Below are positions 8,901 through 18,100 of a DNA stretch of 64,000 bases, in pieces. Source of the stretch: Saprospiraceae bacterium. Its GTDB lineage: Bacteria > Bacteroidota > Bacteroidia > Chitinophagales > Saprospiraceae. Below the pieces are notes generated by a model. That model did not search any database and was not told the DNA's origin. It saw nothing but the letters and a program-made list of their open reading frames with translations. Position 1 is the first letter of the stretch, and each line of letters begins with the position of its first letter. The translations under genes and the position numbers were made by a program. The DNA lies in NCBI GenBank assembly GCA_028280415.1, contig JANQLV010000054.1:1-64000 (forward strand), in the 5' to 3' direction.

Positions 8901-9039
8901 CATCACGATCTTGAAAGACATCATTTACTGAGTTTTGTGATAGACCATCTACACTGCTTAGATGCTTCAATCTAAAGTTCTGAGATAAACCATGTATGAA
9001 GGCTATTAAAAATATGTAAGTAAATAAAAATCTGATCAT
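5998..9039 (-). CDS. Propeller-type sensor histidine kinase (Reg_prop, Y_Y_Y, HisKA_3)
   Basis: A 1013-aa inner-membrane kinase. A signal peptide (MIRFLFTYIFLIAFIHGLSQ) is followed by many Reg_prop blades of the type DGIIWIGTQDGLNRYDG that form periplasmic beta-propellers. A Y_Y_Y domain (about 696-750) and one transmembrane helix (about 771-793) come next, then a HisKA_3 domain with its His near 822 in RISRDLHDNVGANL. The HATPase_c domain near the end shows EAVHNAVKHS and DNGKGFD. This is the layout of propeller sensors in Bacteroidota, except that it is a stand-alone kinase with a separate NarL-type regulator rather than a one-protein hybrid. The signal is unknown; relatives often sense glycans. 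Confidence 0.93.
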   Translation of the reverse strand: MIRFLFTYIFLIAFIHGLSQNFRLKHLSSVDGLSQNSVNDVFQDRDGIIWIGTQDGLNRYDGYEFKYFRYQGDESAVHDNFITKTVEDDKGNLWLAHRKGVSVFSKTKNTGYLLKTVDSTFYQPVDWLAKIDGEIYLVDSNHNLFKSVWNNGRYYLEKIDLSVHDGKVISVRKFSETWYLVTTEGLVISESIPESGEAISYPNAEEHYSSFNKELTMDVNGNLYFTTYRHLYIYNPEDSHIEEIELIEDPDIQLTDLCWSNSNELWAATNHGIYVLDGTLIKDHIPMDYSSNSKQNDGVVNCLFKDHHGQMWIGSANHGVSIYNPLADQFKFLNHNHGIEDPVVWSIYQDSSILLLGTNSGLEVFRTTVDHIGKRRFLSKELTYKGKISLIGTERIGTISKIDNEFWIGAGSQVFVLNQKLNELVRSYSIDQYKMDQGLESKASPTVTNIISLNDRNFILTQKGVYYVNKETSSNLNHIKEMEKVHILDATVVEHNLWMATNKGIIRLNHKTLSHKKYVYNEFSNSGKGPSHKIITSITKDNNGGLWLGTAGGGINHFNIQTENFNYLTEFDGLANNNILGLELAGSILWISHNKGISSYELTRGRIKNYDVNDGVVFDEFAINSSFKNNKGQVWFGSANGVNFIPNYSWVQTDTFNSKVVLSGIEINYDYRDLFSLVNSSDNTLTLHPIDKVVSFRVNVVDYQNSGIKLEYQLLGFNSNWVEVESNGKITFTNLNPGDYTLKVRAINKHGVISSNHAILKIHVSTPLWKRVWFILTIVVIIVGIIFLIIRGVVRRKYKKRIAKMEEEKRLLYEKQRISRDLHDNVGANLSYIVHSLDNYSYQLKKENNALSDELSDLGNETRSVMSSLRETIWAVKKEAVSINEMENRIIDFSSKLLSSADIDLIVNFQTDGKITLSPFVALNLFRIIQEAVHNAVKHSKGSTFEISLKSSYGLEILLKDNGKGFDVEQQEENKFGLKSMKDRVSDIGGEFKLKSIKDSGTEIIIRIPLNAK

Positions 9040-9185
9040 TTGAAGCTGACTAAGCAGTCCAAAAATACTATATAATACCTGTTAATTCTAGAATGTGCCC
9101 CCGGATTTAATAAAAATAGGGAAAAGGGCGTATTGACTAAAAACATCAAGCTAACCAACTTTACAATCACAAAATTCAATCGACT

Positions 9186-9397
9186 ATGAAGCAATTTATT
9201 TTATTGTTTATATGAAACTTGGATTAAAACCTCAGGCTCAACGATTCAGTCAAATAACATTAAGATCGTGGACATATATGGTCAATGAAGTAGGGAACAA
9301 AAAAGCCACTCAAATAAACGACAATCAAGTTCAACTGGATTTAAGCGACTTACCAAAGGGTATATATATAATTTGTCCATTGTTAGAAACAGAGTAG
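9186..9397 (+). pseudogene. Remnant of a secreted protein with a T9SS sorting tail
   Basis: Three short pieces in different frames together look like a decayed secreted protein. A start MKQFILLFI (9186) resembles a signal peptide but stops at once. One frame then reads SNNIKIVDIYGQ and another QVQLDLSDLPKGIYII, which together are the beta-strand core of a type IX secretion C-terminal domain. The middle of the gene is missing and at least one frameshift is needed. It lies just upstream of an intact T9SS-tailed gene, so it may be what is left of a neighbouring copy. Confidence 0.6.
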
Positions 9398-9450
9398 TCC
9401 ACTTATAAAAATCAGGGTAATCATATTATAAAAGAACCAAAACAATTAAA

Positions 9451-10887
9451 ATGAAAATAATTAGTACATCCATTTTTTTAGTAGCATTGAATTTGGGAAT
9501 TTTTGCTCAAAGTTCAGGCTCTCTAGATACCTCATTTGACCCAGGAACTGGAACAAACACACTTGTCGAATCAATAGCCGTACAAGCTGATGGGAAAATT
9601 TTAATAGGAGGACCTTTTAATACATATAATGGAACTTCAATAAATGGAATAGCGCGGTTAAATTCTGATGGAAGTATTGATTCATCTTTCGATCCGGGAA
9701 CCGGAATACAAGGCATAGTTGCGGGTCAACAATATCACGTATATGACATAGCAATTCAATCAGATGGAAAAATAATTCTCGTTGGTGGTTTTAACAATTT
9801 TAATGATGTAACTGCTAACGATATTGTCAGATTAAATAGTGATGGATCGATAGATCCTACATTCGACCCAGGAACTGCAACTGGCGATGGAAATGAAGTC
9901 ATTAACTGTGTGTCTATTCAGAGTGATGGTAAAATTGTAATTGGGGGATCCTTTGATAATTTCAACGGTCTATCTGGTGTGAATGTGACCAATAAAATTA
10001 CTCGACTCAACACGGATGGAAGCGTGGACGCTTCTTTTGATGAAGGAAGTGGGGCCAATTTATCCATCCGTGATTTAGCAATCCAGTCAGATGATAAAAT
10101 TGTAATCGTTGGTGATTTCACATCCTATAATGGTACAACCTACAATAAAGTAGCAAGGATTAATTCTGACGGGTCCTTGGACACAGATTATAATACTGGT
10201 ACTGGTAGCGGAGGTACATTCCCTTCCACTAGAGCAGTAAAAATTCAAAGTGATGGAAAGGTTATCATATCTGGAGACTTTGATTCATTCAATGGTACAA
10301 CAAGAGGCAAAATTGCCAGATTGAATACAGATGGAACGCTGGACACCTCCTTTGACCCAGGAACGGGAGCGGATCTAAATGCCATTAACAAAATTGAAAT
10401 ATTATCAGATGGAGATATTATTATTTGTGGAGGCTTTTATAACTATGATGGAAATTCCAGAAACTCTATTGCGCGAATTAATTCAGATGGTTCTATTGAT
10501 ACAGACTTTGATCCAGGTTTCGGGTGCAATAATACAGGAGAAGCTATTGCCGTTCAAACTGATGGGAAAATTCTGATTGGAGGAAACTTTACATCTTATG
10601 ATGGTACACAAAGAGACCACATTGCAAGAATAAATAATCAAGAGGATGTTTTAAGTGTCAGTGAATTAATTAATGATTTTGAGCTGTTAGCGTTTCCTAA
10701 TCCATCTAGCGGAATGTTTCAAGTTAGTAGCTCAGTTCAAGATTTAGAACTCAGAATAGTTTCGATTGATGGAACTGTAGTCAGAGACTGGACTTCTTCA
10801 AAAATGGTAGATCTCGGTAATATGCAATCAGGAGTATATTTGCTGGAAACTAACTATGGTAAAACCATACGAATTATTAAAAATTGA
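9451..10887 (+). CDS. Secreted delta-60 repeat protein with T9SS sorting domain
   Basis: A 478-aa protein with a signal peptide (MKIISTSIFLVALNLGIFAQ), about seven delta-60 repeats (LDTSFDPGTG ... VQADGKILIGG ... NSDGSIDSSFDP) of roughly 55 residues, and a C-terminal type IX sorting domain (LLAFPNPSSGMFQVSS through SGVYLLETNYGKTIRIIKN). It should be exported across the outer membrane by the T9SS and anchored at the cell surface. The repeats form a beta-propeller-like fold of unknown ligand. The nearby propeller kinase is divergently transcribed. No enzymatic residues are evident. Confidence 0.92.
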   Translation: MKIISTSIFLVALNLGIFAQSSGSLDTSFDPGTGTNTLVESIAVQADGKILIGGPFNTYNGTSINGIARLNSDGSIDSSFDPGTGIQGIVAGQQYHVYDIAIQSDGKIILVGGFNNFNDVTANDIVRLNSDGSIDPTFDPGTATGDGNEVINCVSIQSDGKIVIGGSFDNFNGLSGVNVTNKITRLNTDGSVDASFDEGSGANLSIRDLAIQSDDKIVIVGDFTSYNGTTYNKVARINSDGSLDTDYNTGTGSGGTFPSTRAVKIQSDGKVIISGDFDSFNGTTRGKIARLNTDGTLDTSFDPGTGADLNAINKIEILSDGDIIICGGFYNYDGNSRNSIARINSDGSIDTDFDPGFGCNNTGEAIAVQTDGKILIGGNFTSYDGTQRDHIARINNQEDVLSVSELINDFELLAFPNPSSGMFQVSSSVQDLELRIVSIDGTVVRDWTSSKMVDLGNMQSGVYLLETNYGKTIRIIKN

Positions 10888-10894
10888 AATCGTA

Positions 10895-11386
10895 TTACGA
10901 CCAATGTAAGACGATAAAACCAAAGAACAGTGAACACAACATGAGCCATCCCAAATTTTGAGCCCAAAAGACGAAGAGGCAGTTGAAGATGGCCATTCTC
11001 AATCTGTAAAGCGGTATCGAAGCATCTCGGTACCGCTTTCCTGTTCTAAGGCACCACTGCGTTAAGAAGACAAAAAACCAGGAGAACCAATTTCTGATAA
11101 GATTCAGTAGGGAGTAATAAACTAAAGCTACTATCGCTGTGAGTTTCAAATGGTTTTCCCAAAACCAAAGTCTGGGTGATTCCATAGCTAACTCAAACTT
11201 TCCAAAACGAAAAGATTGTTCCACTTCCCAGCGATGGATATAAGAAAAAAACACCTTCTATGCATTTTTATGATTTTCAATGGATAAAGAAGTAATCAAA
11301 TATATTGGGCTAGTATAGTTGTATTTGTCTCGAAAAATGGCAATAAACAATTGATTATTAATATGATCTAAATGAAATACAGGAGT
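10895..11386 (-). pseudogene. Transposase remnant (DDE type, C-terminal part)
   Basis: The longest open part (10895-11254) contains YIHRWEVEQSFRFGK, the conserved Y-x-x-R-W-x-V-E segment near the third acidic residue of IS4-like DDE transposases, followed by hydrophobic helices. Upstream in the same frame, across a TAG stop, the reading continues back to about 11386 (for example HINNQLFIAIFRDKY). The N-terminal half with the first catalytic residues is missing. The copy is therefore dead. It ends 8 bases after the delta-60 gene. The family is assigned only broadly. Confidence 0.65.
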
Positions 11387-11774
11387 CTAGGCAATACTTA
11401 TATTTTTAGCTTATTTACGCTGTTTATCTTAAGTCTCATGATTCCTTTTGTTTTTGTGCAGAAAAGCAATGGAAAGTGGTTTTCAGAGCAAAGAATTTTC
11501 TTCTAAATATTTAAGTCTAAATTTGAAAAAATAACGTTGTGATTTTTCTTTTTTCTAACAGAAGTAAAGTACTCCAATAATACCGTTCAATAAATAATTG
11601 AGATATCAATATAATTTTTACTGTTTTGAACAGCATATCAACGATCCTGAAAGCATCTACCTAGTAAAACTCTATTTTTTCCATCTTCTCCTTCCCTTTA
11701 AGAATCTTTGATTTTACTTCCCCCTCCTTTAAAAAGGAAATCAAGATTCTCTAACCAAAAAATAAAAATATAAT
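11387..11774. other. Gene-free interval with a copy of the tRNA-Asp downstream sequence
   Basis: No gene was found. At 11429-11455 the sequence repeats 27 bases from just after tRNA-Asp (676-702) with two mismatches: TTAAGTCTCAT, a variable triplet, then TCCTTTTGTTTTT. The tRNA itself is not repeated here and the hairpin is absent. The copy could be a worn att-like direct repeat or chance similarity. Confidence 0.35.
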
Positions 11775-12074
11775 ATGGAAAAATGGATCAGACAGCTGCA
11801 AGAACGGAGTGGCACTTATTTCTTTTCTGGTAAGTTCCTGGTGACAAGAGGAGTTCAAAGCTTACTGAACGACAATGAAATCTGAGCTATCTACTTCGAT
11901 ATTCAAAAGTTGGTCAAGCAATATGAGGGAATTGACTATCTGGTGGTTTATGTCCATGAGGATACCCAACAGAAGTTATTCTCCATTAATCAATTAAATA
12001 AAGAAATGATAGAAAGCGGTGAATTTCTACCAGAGTACAATTATTGCACATTGCTTCTGGCAGAGGAGTATTAG
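11775..12074 (+). pseudogene. Small conserved protein interrupted by one stop codon
   Basis: A 99-residue reading frame opens with MEKWIRQLQERSGTYFFSGK and ends in YNYCTLLLAEEY, but codon 37 is TGA. Without that stop it would be a complete small soluble protein with a FLVTRGVQ segment that faintly recalls the DUF960 family. Both halves are in the same frame with no other defect, so this is either a recent nonsense mutation or a sequencing error. It lies about 240 bases upstream of the defence operon. The function is unknown. Confidence 0.5.
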
Positions 12075-12316
12075 GTTGGGCGAATCCAACCTATTTTTTT
12101 ATTCACCGATAAAAGTGCGGTTGAAAACGCCCCTTAGATGCAGGAAAAATCAAGAATCAAAACTTTATTTCACGATAGATATAATTTAATTTTCTAAATT
12201 AGAATGTAATTTACCTCCAATGAAAAATTAGTGGATGTTTGAGCAATAATGATTTGGTTACCCAAGATATTTTATTTTTTATTACAATGTTTTGATTTGT
12301 TGATTTGCAAAGAGTT

Positions 12317-15184
12317 ATGAACTACATCGAATGGAACAACGCCATCGCCAGTTATTTTTTCTGTCCTGAACATACAGAACAGTTTGTCTATTTGTATGTA
12401 GACAAGCCAACAATTATCAGAATAGGATTAGAAAATGGTGAGTTTCAAACAAGAGAAGCAGCATGGTATGATTTCCTCGATGCAGTAAAATCAGGAATAC
12501 CGGGTTCTCCAAAAACGAGTGACATGCTGAAAAAAGCCATTTATTCTTACCACAGTTGGAAAAGGACCCCAGTCAAGATTGGAGAAATTGAAACTAGGTA
12601 TCCACTGTATATTGCTTATCTCGCATTATTTGTTATACCATTAACTGATTCAGTTTATGCTTCAAGACGGTCTTCAGAATACTATCCCCGTTTCGAAAAG
12701 TTTGCCCAAAAATGGAGCTTACGAAAATTAAATTATCAACATGAAAATTATAACTGGAATGCTCTATGGAGTGACCTGGAAGATTGGACTTTTAATACCA
12801 AAAACATGGATTTGGGGGTGTTTGATGATAGAGATTATACAAACAAAAATTGGATTTATGTAGGGAAAGCATTAGCTCAATGTCTTCTACCCCTTAAAAC
12901 TCTAAAAAACTTGGGAAGTTTCTTTCAATCTGTGGGATTAACACCTGGCGAAAATATTAGTCGTAAAAAACTACGTCAACTGTTACTCTATCATTCAAAA
13001 AAAGGTTTTCATCTTGGACCTGATGTATATAGCGCATTAAAAATAGAAGGTAATGAAAAAGGTGAAACGGTAATTGATATTGTAAAACAGGAATTTGACA
13101 AGTGGCAAGGAAGTTCAGATGTAAATGAATCTGAAAGTGGGAATATCATTAAAGGGTGGACAGTAGCAAGAGTTTTTACCATCATGGACATAGAGGAAGG
13201 TTGGGATGAAAACGTCAGTTTTAGTTACCGAATATTTAGCCAACATGATTTTCCTGATGATTTAAACTTTGATAGTCTTAAATGTATCAACTCGACCGGA
13301 AATTGGTCTAAAGCCTTAAAGCTGAAAAACAACTACTATGAAAATATTGAACTAAAAGACAACTATAATAAGTGGATTGCTAGGTTGCCTGACAATCCTG
13401 TACGGATATTTGTTTCTGGTTCTAGATTCAATTTGAATGGGTGGGTTGAAACTGAATTTCTAATTCCTGGAAGAAGAATGTACCTTTTGGTTAAGGAGGA
13501 ATTAAAAGAAGCAATTTTAGACTGGAATCCTCAACCAGAGGAATTAACAATTTTAGATAAATATGAAGGAGTTCCTGATAAATATGTTCTTTTTCATATT
13601 CTAAATCCTCAAAAAAGCCACTCCACTATAGAAGAGCTCACCTTAAAGTCAGATGTTACAATTCAACTTAATGGGGGGCTAAATATTGCTCGTAGAACTT
13701 GGCTGGACGTTTTATTGCCAGAGGTCTTGATTGATGGAGCACCAGATAATTCCCAAGTTTATTTACACTTGAAGGGATCGAATGAAAAAATCAAACTAAT
13801 AAAAAAAACAGAAGTTGACCCTATTTGGCTATTACCTGATGGATTGCCTCAAATGACGGAATTTCACATAAAATTGGAAGGGAAAAAAGTAAAAGGAGAC
13901 CATTTACCTTATCAACTTATTAGCTATAAAGATTACCCTCCTCATTTTTCAGAAGATTGTCTTCCAATGCGTGATATGTTTGGTAACTTGGTTGATAAGG
14001 AAATGAAAACATACGCAATAGGCTCACATGTTACTGGGATGAATTATAAAAAACAATTAATTTACAACTACAATTTTGTACCTGTTACCAGGATGAAAGA
14101 ATTAACACAAACACTAGTTGACTCTCTCTCAGTTTATCCCAATTTACTACTTTATTATTTATCCATTAAAAGAGAGGCATCTGCAAAAGAGTATTTTGAC
14201 GCCCTCGAAAATATAATTAATTATTCTGGACAAAGTTCCGGTAATCAAAATCAATCCTCTTCTATTTCTGATTTAAAAAGGACTTCTTTACAAATGCTGG
14301 ATTATTTAGGTTTCATAGATTATGAATATTCGACCAGAAGAATTGTGGTTAACCCACCACAGCTAATATTTATTCCTACTAAAGCTGGTAGAAAATTAAT
14401 TTTAATTGGAGGAAGAACGCCAGAACTAGTTGAAACTGTTATTCAGAAGTCGAAGGAATATAATTTCTATCCAATTATTGAACCCCAACATCCCTCTAAT
14501 GGAGGTTTTTATTTGCCCGACAGGGTTCAAATTGTGGTTCTTGAAATTAACAGAGATAATGATATCGTAAAATTTGCGGAAGAATGTAATCTGGTTTTGA
14601 AAGTCAATCCAAAATCAATTGCCAGATTTGAATATTCGCAATTTGGACTATTAGAATTCTCGGGATATATCAATGAACTTGAACAGCAAATTGAACCAGA
14701 GAATCAATTTCCTGGAACTGGTTGGGTTTGTAAAATATTTAATCCAGAAAAGTTGTCTTTTGAGAGAGCACTAGAAAATGAAATTGAAAGATCATTTCAG
14801 TTGGTAGAATATAAAGTTAATGAGTATACCTTTTTACATAGATTATGGAAAGCAGGAAAAGCATTTCCTGTTAATAAAAACTGGGGACGGTACATGGTAC
14901 TCAAACATTATGGAAAACATGTAATTTTCTACGACAAAGATACAGGGTTGTTTGCCGTTCCGGCAAGTGTGCCATTACCCCGTTTAATGATGGAAGGAAT
15001 AATTTTGTGTAGCGGATTTGCACCTGTAAAGGTGTGGTTGAAAATTGAAGAATATGAAACCTATTGGCATATTTTTGACAATGTTCCAAGTAACCTTGTT
15101 TATAACGAATTTCAAAAAATTGGTCAAAGATTAAGAGAAACCAAAATTCCATACAAGCATGAAGAATCCCATAGGGTCATTTAA
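12317..15184 (+). CDS. Large uncharacterised defence-operon protein (DruF-like candidate)
   Basis: The frame opens with TTG at 12305, but the ATG at 12317 gives the better start MNYIEWNNAIASYFF, for a protein of 955 aa. I recognise no catalytic motif: it is rich in Trp, Tyr and Asn, has no membrane segment, and contains a region near residues 600-690 that looks like a winged-helix (LKRTSLQMLDYLGFIDYEYS). It overlaps the giant helicase gene by 26 bases, so the two are translationally coupled. From position and size, and from the helicase, nuclease and methyltransferase that follow, it is a candidate for the large uncharacterised subunit of a Druantia type II-like system. That assignment is inference. 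Confidence 0.55.
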   Translation: MNYIEWNNAIASYFFCPEHTEQFVYLYVDKPTIIRIGLENGEFQTREAAWYDFLDAVKSGIPGSPKTSDMLKKAIYSYHSWKRTPVKIGEIETRYPLYIAYLALFVIPLTDSVYASRRSSEYYPRFEKFAQKWSLRKLNYQHENYNWNALWSDLEDWTFNTKNMDLGVFDDRDYTNKNWIYVGKALAQCLLPLKTLKNLGSFFQSVGLTPGENISRKKLRQLLLYHSKKGFHLGPDVYSALKIEGNEKGETVIDIVKQEFDKWQGSSDVNESESGNIIKGWTVARVFTIMDIEEGWDENVSFSYRIFSQHDFPDDLNFDSLKCINSTGNWSKALKLKNNYYENIELKDNYNKWIARLPDNPVRIFVSGSRFNLNGWVETEFLIPGRRMYLLVKEELKEAILDWNPQPEELTILDKYEGVPDKYVLFHILNPQKSHSTIEELTLKSDVTIQLNGGLNIARRTWLDVLLPEVLIDGAPDNSQVYLHLKGSNEKIKLIKKTEVDPIWLLPDGLPQMTEFHIKLEGKKVKGDHLPYQLISYKDYPPHFSEDCLPMRDMFGNLVDKEMKTYAIGSHVTGMNYKKQLIYNYNFVPVTRMKELTQTLVDSLSVYPNLLLYYLSIKREASAKEYFDALENIINYSGQSSGNQNQSSSISDLKRTSLQMLDYLGFIDYEYSTRRIVVNPPQLIFIPTKAGRKLILIGGRTPELVETVIQKSKEYNFYPIIEPQHPSNGGFYLPDRVQIVVLEINRDNDIVKFAEECNLVLKVNPKSIARFEYSQFGLLEFSGYINELEQQIEPENQFPGTGWVCKIFNPEKLSFERALENEIERSFQLVEYKVNEYTFLHRLWKAGKAFPVNKNWGRYMVLKHYGKHVIFYDKDTGLFAVPASVPLPRLMMEGIILCSGFAPVKVWLKIEEYETYWHIFDNVPSNLVYNEFQKIGQRLRETKIPYKHEESHRVI

Positions 15185-18100
15185 CACTATCAAGGAAAAT
15201 TTTATACGCTATATCAAAACTGCTTTCTGGACAAAATTTGAAGGTCTTGAAAGAGAACGTGAGACCCTGCTTCATAAGGATAAAGTGTTTTATCGTCAAC
15301 CCTGGATTGAGTTACTCCCCGAATACAAACAAAGTGGAAAGTACATCCAAAACCTTCAATTGAATGATTTTCAGGGCAAATTGAGTGAGAATGATTTGGC
15401 AAACTTCAAGAGTTTGGTAAGTAGGGGATTAGTTCAGGGATATGAATTGTATAAGCATCAGCTAGACATGCTTCAATATGCAATGGCAGGTAAGCATTGT
15501 GTAATAACTTCTGGTACTGGTTCAGGAAAAACGGAGTCTTTTTTATTACCTCTTTTTGCCCAATTAGTCAAAGAGCTTTCTTCTTGGGACGTGCCAGGAA
15601 TTAACACCTCTAACGGTTGGTGGAATAATACAACACCTGCTAATGTTGTTAATAGGCAGAATGATTACAAATTGCATGAGTCAGTTCAACAACGCTCGCA
15701 CGAGAATAGACCTTCAGGAGTTCGAGCCTTGATATTGTATCCTATGAATGCATTAGTAGAAGACCAGATGACTCGTCTTCGCATTGCATTGGATTCTGAT
15801 AAAGTGGAGGAATGGTTTAAAGATAAGGTGGATAACAATAGAATTTATTTTGGTCGCTATAATGGAGCCACTCCTATTGCGGGACAGTTGAAAACTTTTG
15901 ATAGAGATGGAAACCCCAGAAGAAACAATTACAAGATACAAGACCTGATTGCTCAACTTGAAAAAGTGGAAGATAATACACAAAAAGTTGAAAGATATAT
16001 TTCTCATCAAAGAGAAGCCCTTGAAAAAAAGTTAACGGAAGGAGAATTAACTCAAGAGGAGTTTGACCTTGAAAAAAAGAAACTTATCGAAGAGAGTTCT
16101 GAGTTGAGAGCCTTTTTTCCACGATTAGATGGTGCAGAAATGCGTTGTCGGTTTGACATGCAACTTGCACCTCCTGACATTCTAATCACTAATTTTTCCA
16201 TGTTGAGTATTATGCTGATGAGAGACATTGATAGTGCTGTTTTTGAAAAAACCAGGCTGTGGTTGCATTGTGAAGATGAATATTCTAATAATTTATCCTT
16301 TGAAGAAAAAACAGAAGAGAGAAAGAACCGGATTTTCCATCTTATTATTGATGAACTACACTTATACCGGGGAACCGCAGGTACAGAGGTAGCATATTTA
16401 TTAAAGTTGGTTTTGAAAAGACTTGGACTTCATCCTAAGCATCCACAATTAAGGATTTTAGCTTCGAGTGCCTCTTTGGAGGCAGGTGATAATAAGAGCC
16501 TGGAATACTTGAGTGATTTTTTTGGATTTGAAGGGGAAGAAGATATAAGATCCAGGTTTGAAATAATCGAGGGAGAAAACACACCAGTTGCAAAAGTAGA
16601 GTTGCCTAAAGAATTGCCTATAACACCTTTTGAACTGATAAAAGAAAGCTTTCATAACAAAAATTCTTCTGTTCAATTTAGGAATGCTTGTCAAGAAGCA
16701 AGTGAAATGTTGGAAAAGGAGTTCTCTGTTTCTAATGACAAATCCGATCCAATTGAAAGACTTCTATTTACTTTATTACATCCCAAATTAGAAATAAGGG
16801 AACGCCTGTTTGCTGCATGCCAGGTTGTCGATAAAAATGGAGAAGAAAGATATAGACCTGTTTGTTCATTTAGGGTTAAGGATGATGATAATTTAGGTGG
16901 TTTGCCATATTTTTCAGAAGTTCTTTTTGGAAAATTGGAAAAAGAAAAACTACAAAACGCAGTTGAAGGACTGCTTATCGCTCGATCATTGCTTGATGAA
17001 CCTAGGTTTAAAAACCTTCCAGACTCTTTTAAAGAAAGGAGAATCTTACCTCGCTTCCGTTTTCATTATTTTTTCAGAAATATTGAAGGACTTTGGGCTT
17101 CCATCTTTTCAGACGATTTAGATAATAAAGAAGAGTTTGAAACTGATGGAAGGACAGCCGGAAAGCTGTTTTCTTCTGTTCAAATAAAATCTCAGAGAGG
17201 GAATAAAAGCTACCGGGTGTTGGAATTGTTGTATTGTGACAATTGTGGTACAACCTTATTTGGTGGAAGCAGAGGAGGAACGAAAGCAGGTGAATTTGAG
17301 ATGCTTCCTGTAAGTCCAAAGATAGAAGGCGTTCCAGAGAAAACACCTGCTAAATTTGTTGAGAAAAGAACATATCAAGAATACGCTGTTTTCTGGGTGC
17401 AAGGCAATCAAGAGTTTGTCCGGCATGAACGGGAACATAGGGTACCTCAAAATTATTGGCGTCAAAAGTCGATAAACGAAGGTGAATTTCCACAGAATTC
17501 TTTTGAATCAAGATGGGAAACTGCTTCTATTAATGTTTTTTCCGGCGACGTTGTTCCTGAACATTCCCATCACGAACAAAATCCAGATGAATGGATTAAA
17601 GGCTATCTTTTTAGAGTAAGAGATAACAATCGTTTTGATGTATGGAACCGGACAGATGAAAATGGTAATCCGGTAGATACTCATTCAGCTTTGCCATGTG
17701 TCTGTCCTGCCTGTGGAATCAATCACCAAACCAGGCATATACGTTTCCCCAGAGCAAAGACTTCACCTATAAGAGGATTTAGAACGGGTTTTGCAAAAAG
17801 CATACAGTTATTCGCTAAGGAAATGGTTTACCAACTGCCTGATAATGAAAAGCAAAGAAAATTGGTGGTTTTCTCGGATAGTAGGGAGGATGCGGCAAGT
17901 ATTGCAAATGGCATCGAGCGAAATCATTTCACTGATTTGTTGAGAGAAGTTCTGATTGATGAACTACAAAGGAGATTGCTTCGAGCACCAGAGATTTATA
18001 AAGCTATTAAGGCTCAAGAAAATACGGACTACTATCAAACTCATTATTCTGATGAATTTTATGAAATGGAAATATTGATAGAGGAAGCAGAAAAGGCGGA

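Noticed and set aside
9507-10121. Minus-strand frames opposite the delta-60 gene
   Set aside because: Shadows of the repetitive coding strand without signatures.
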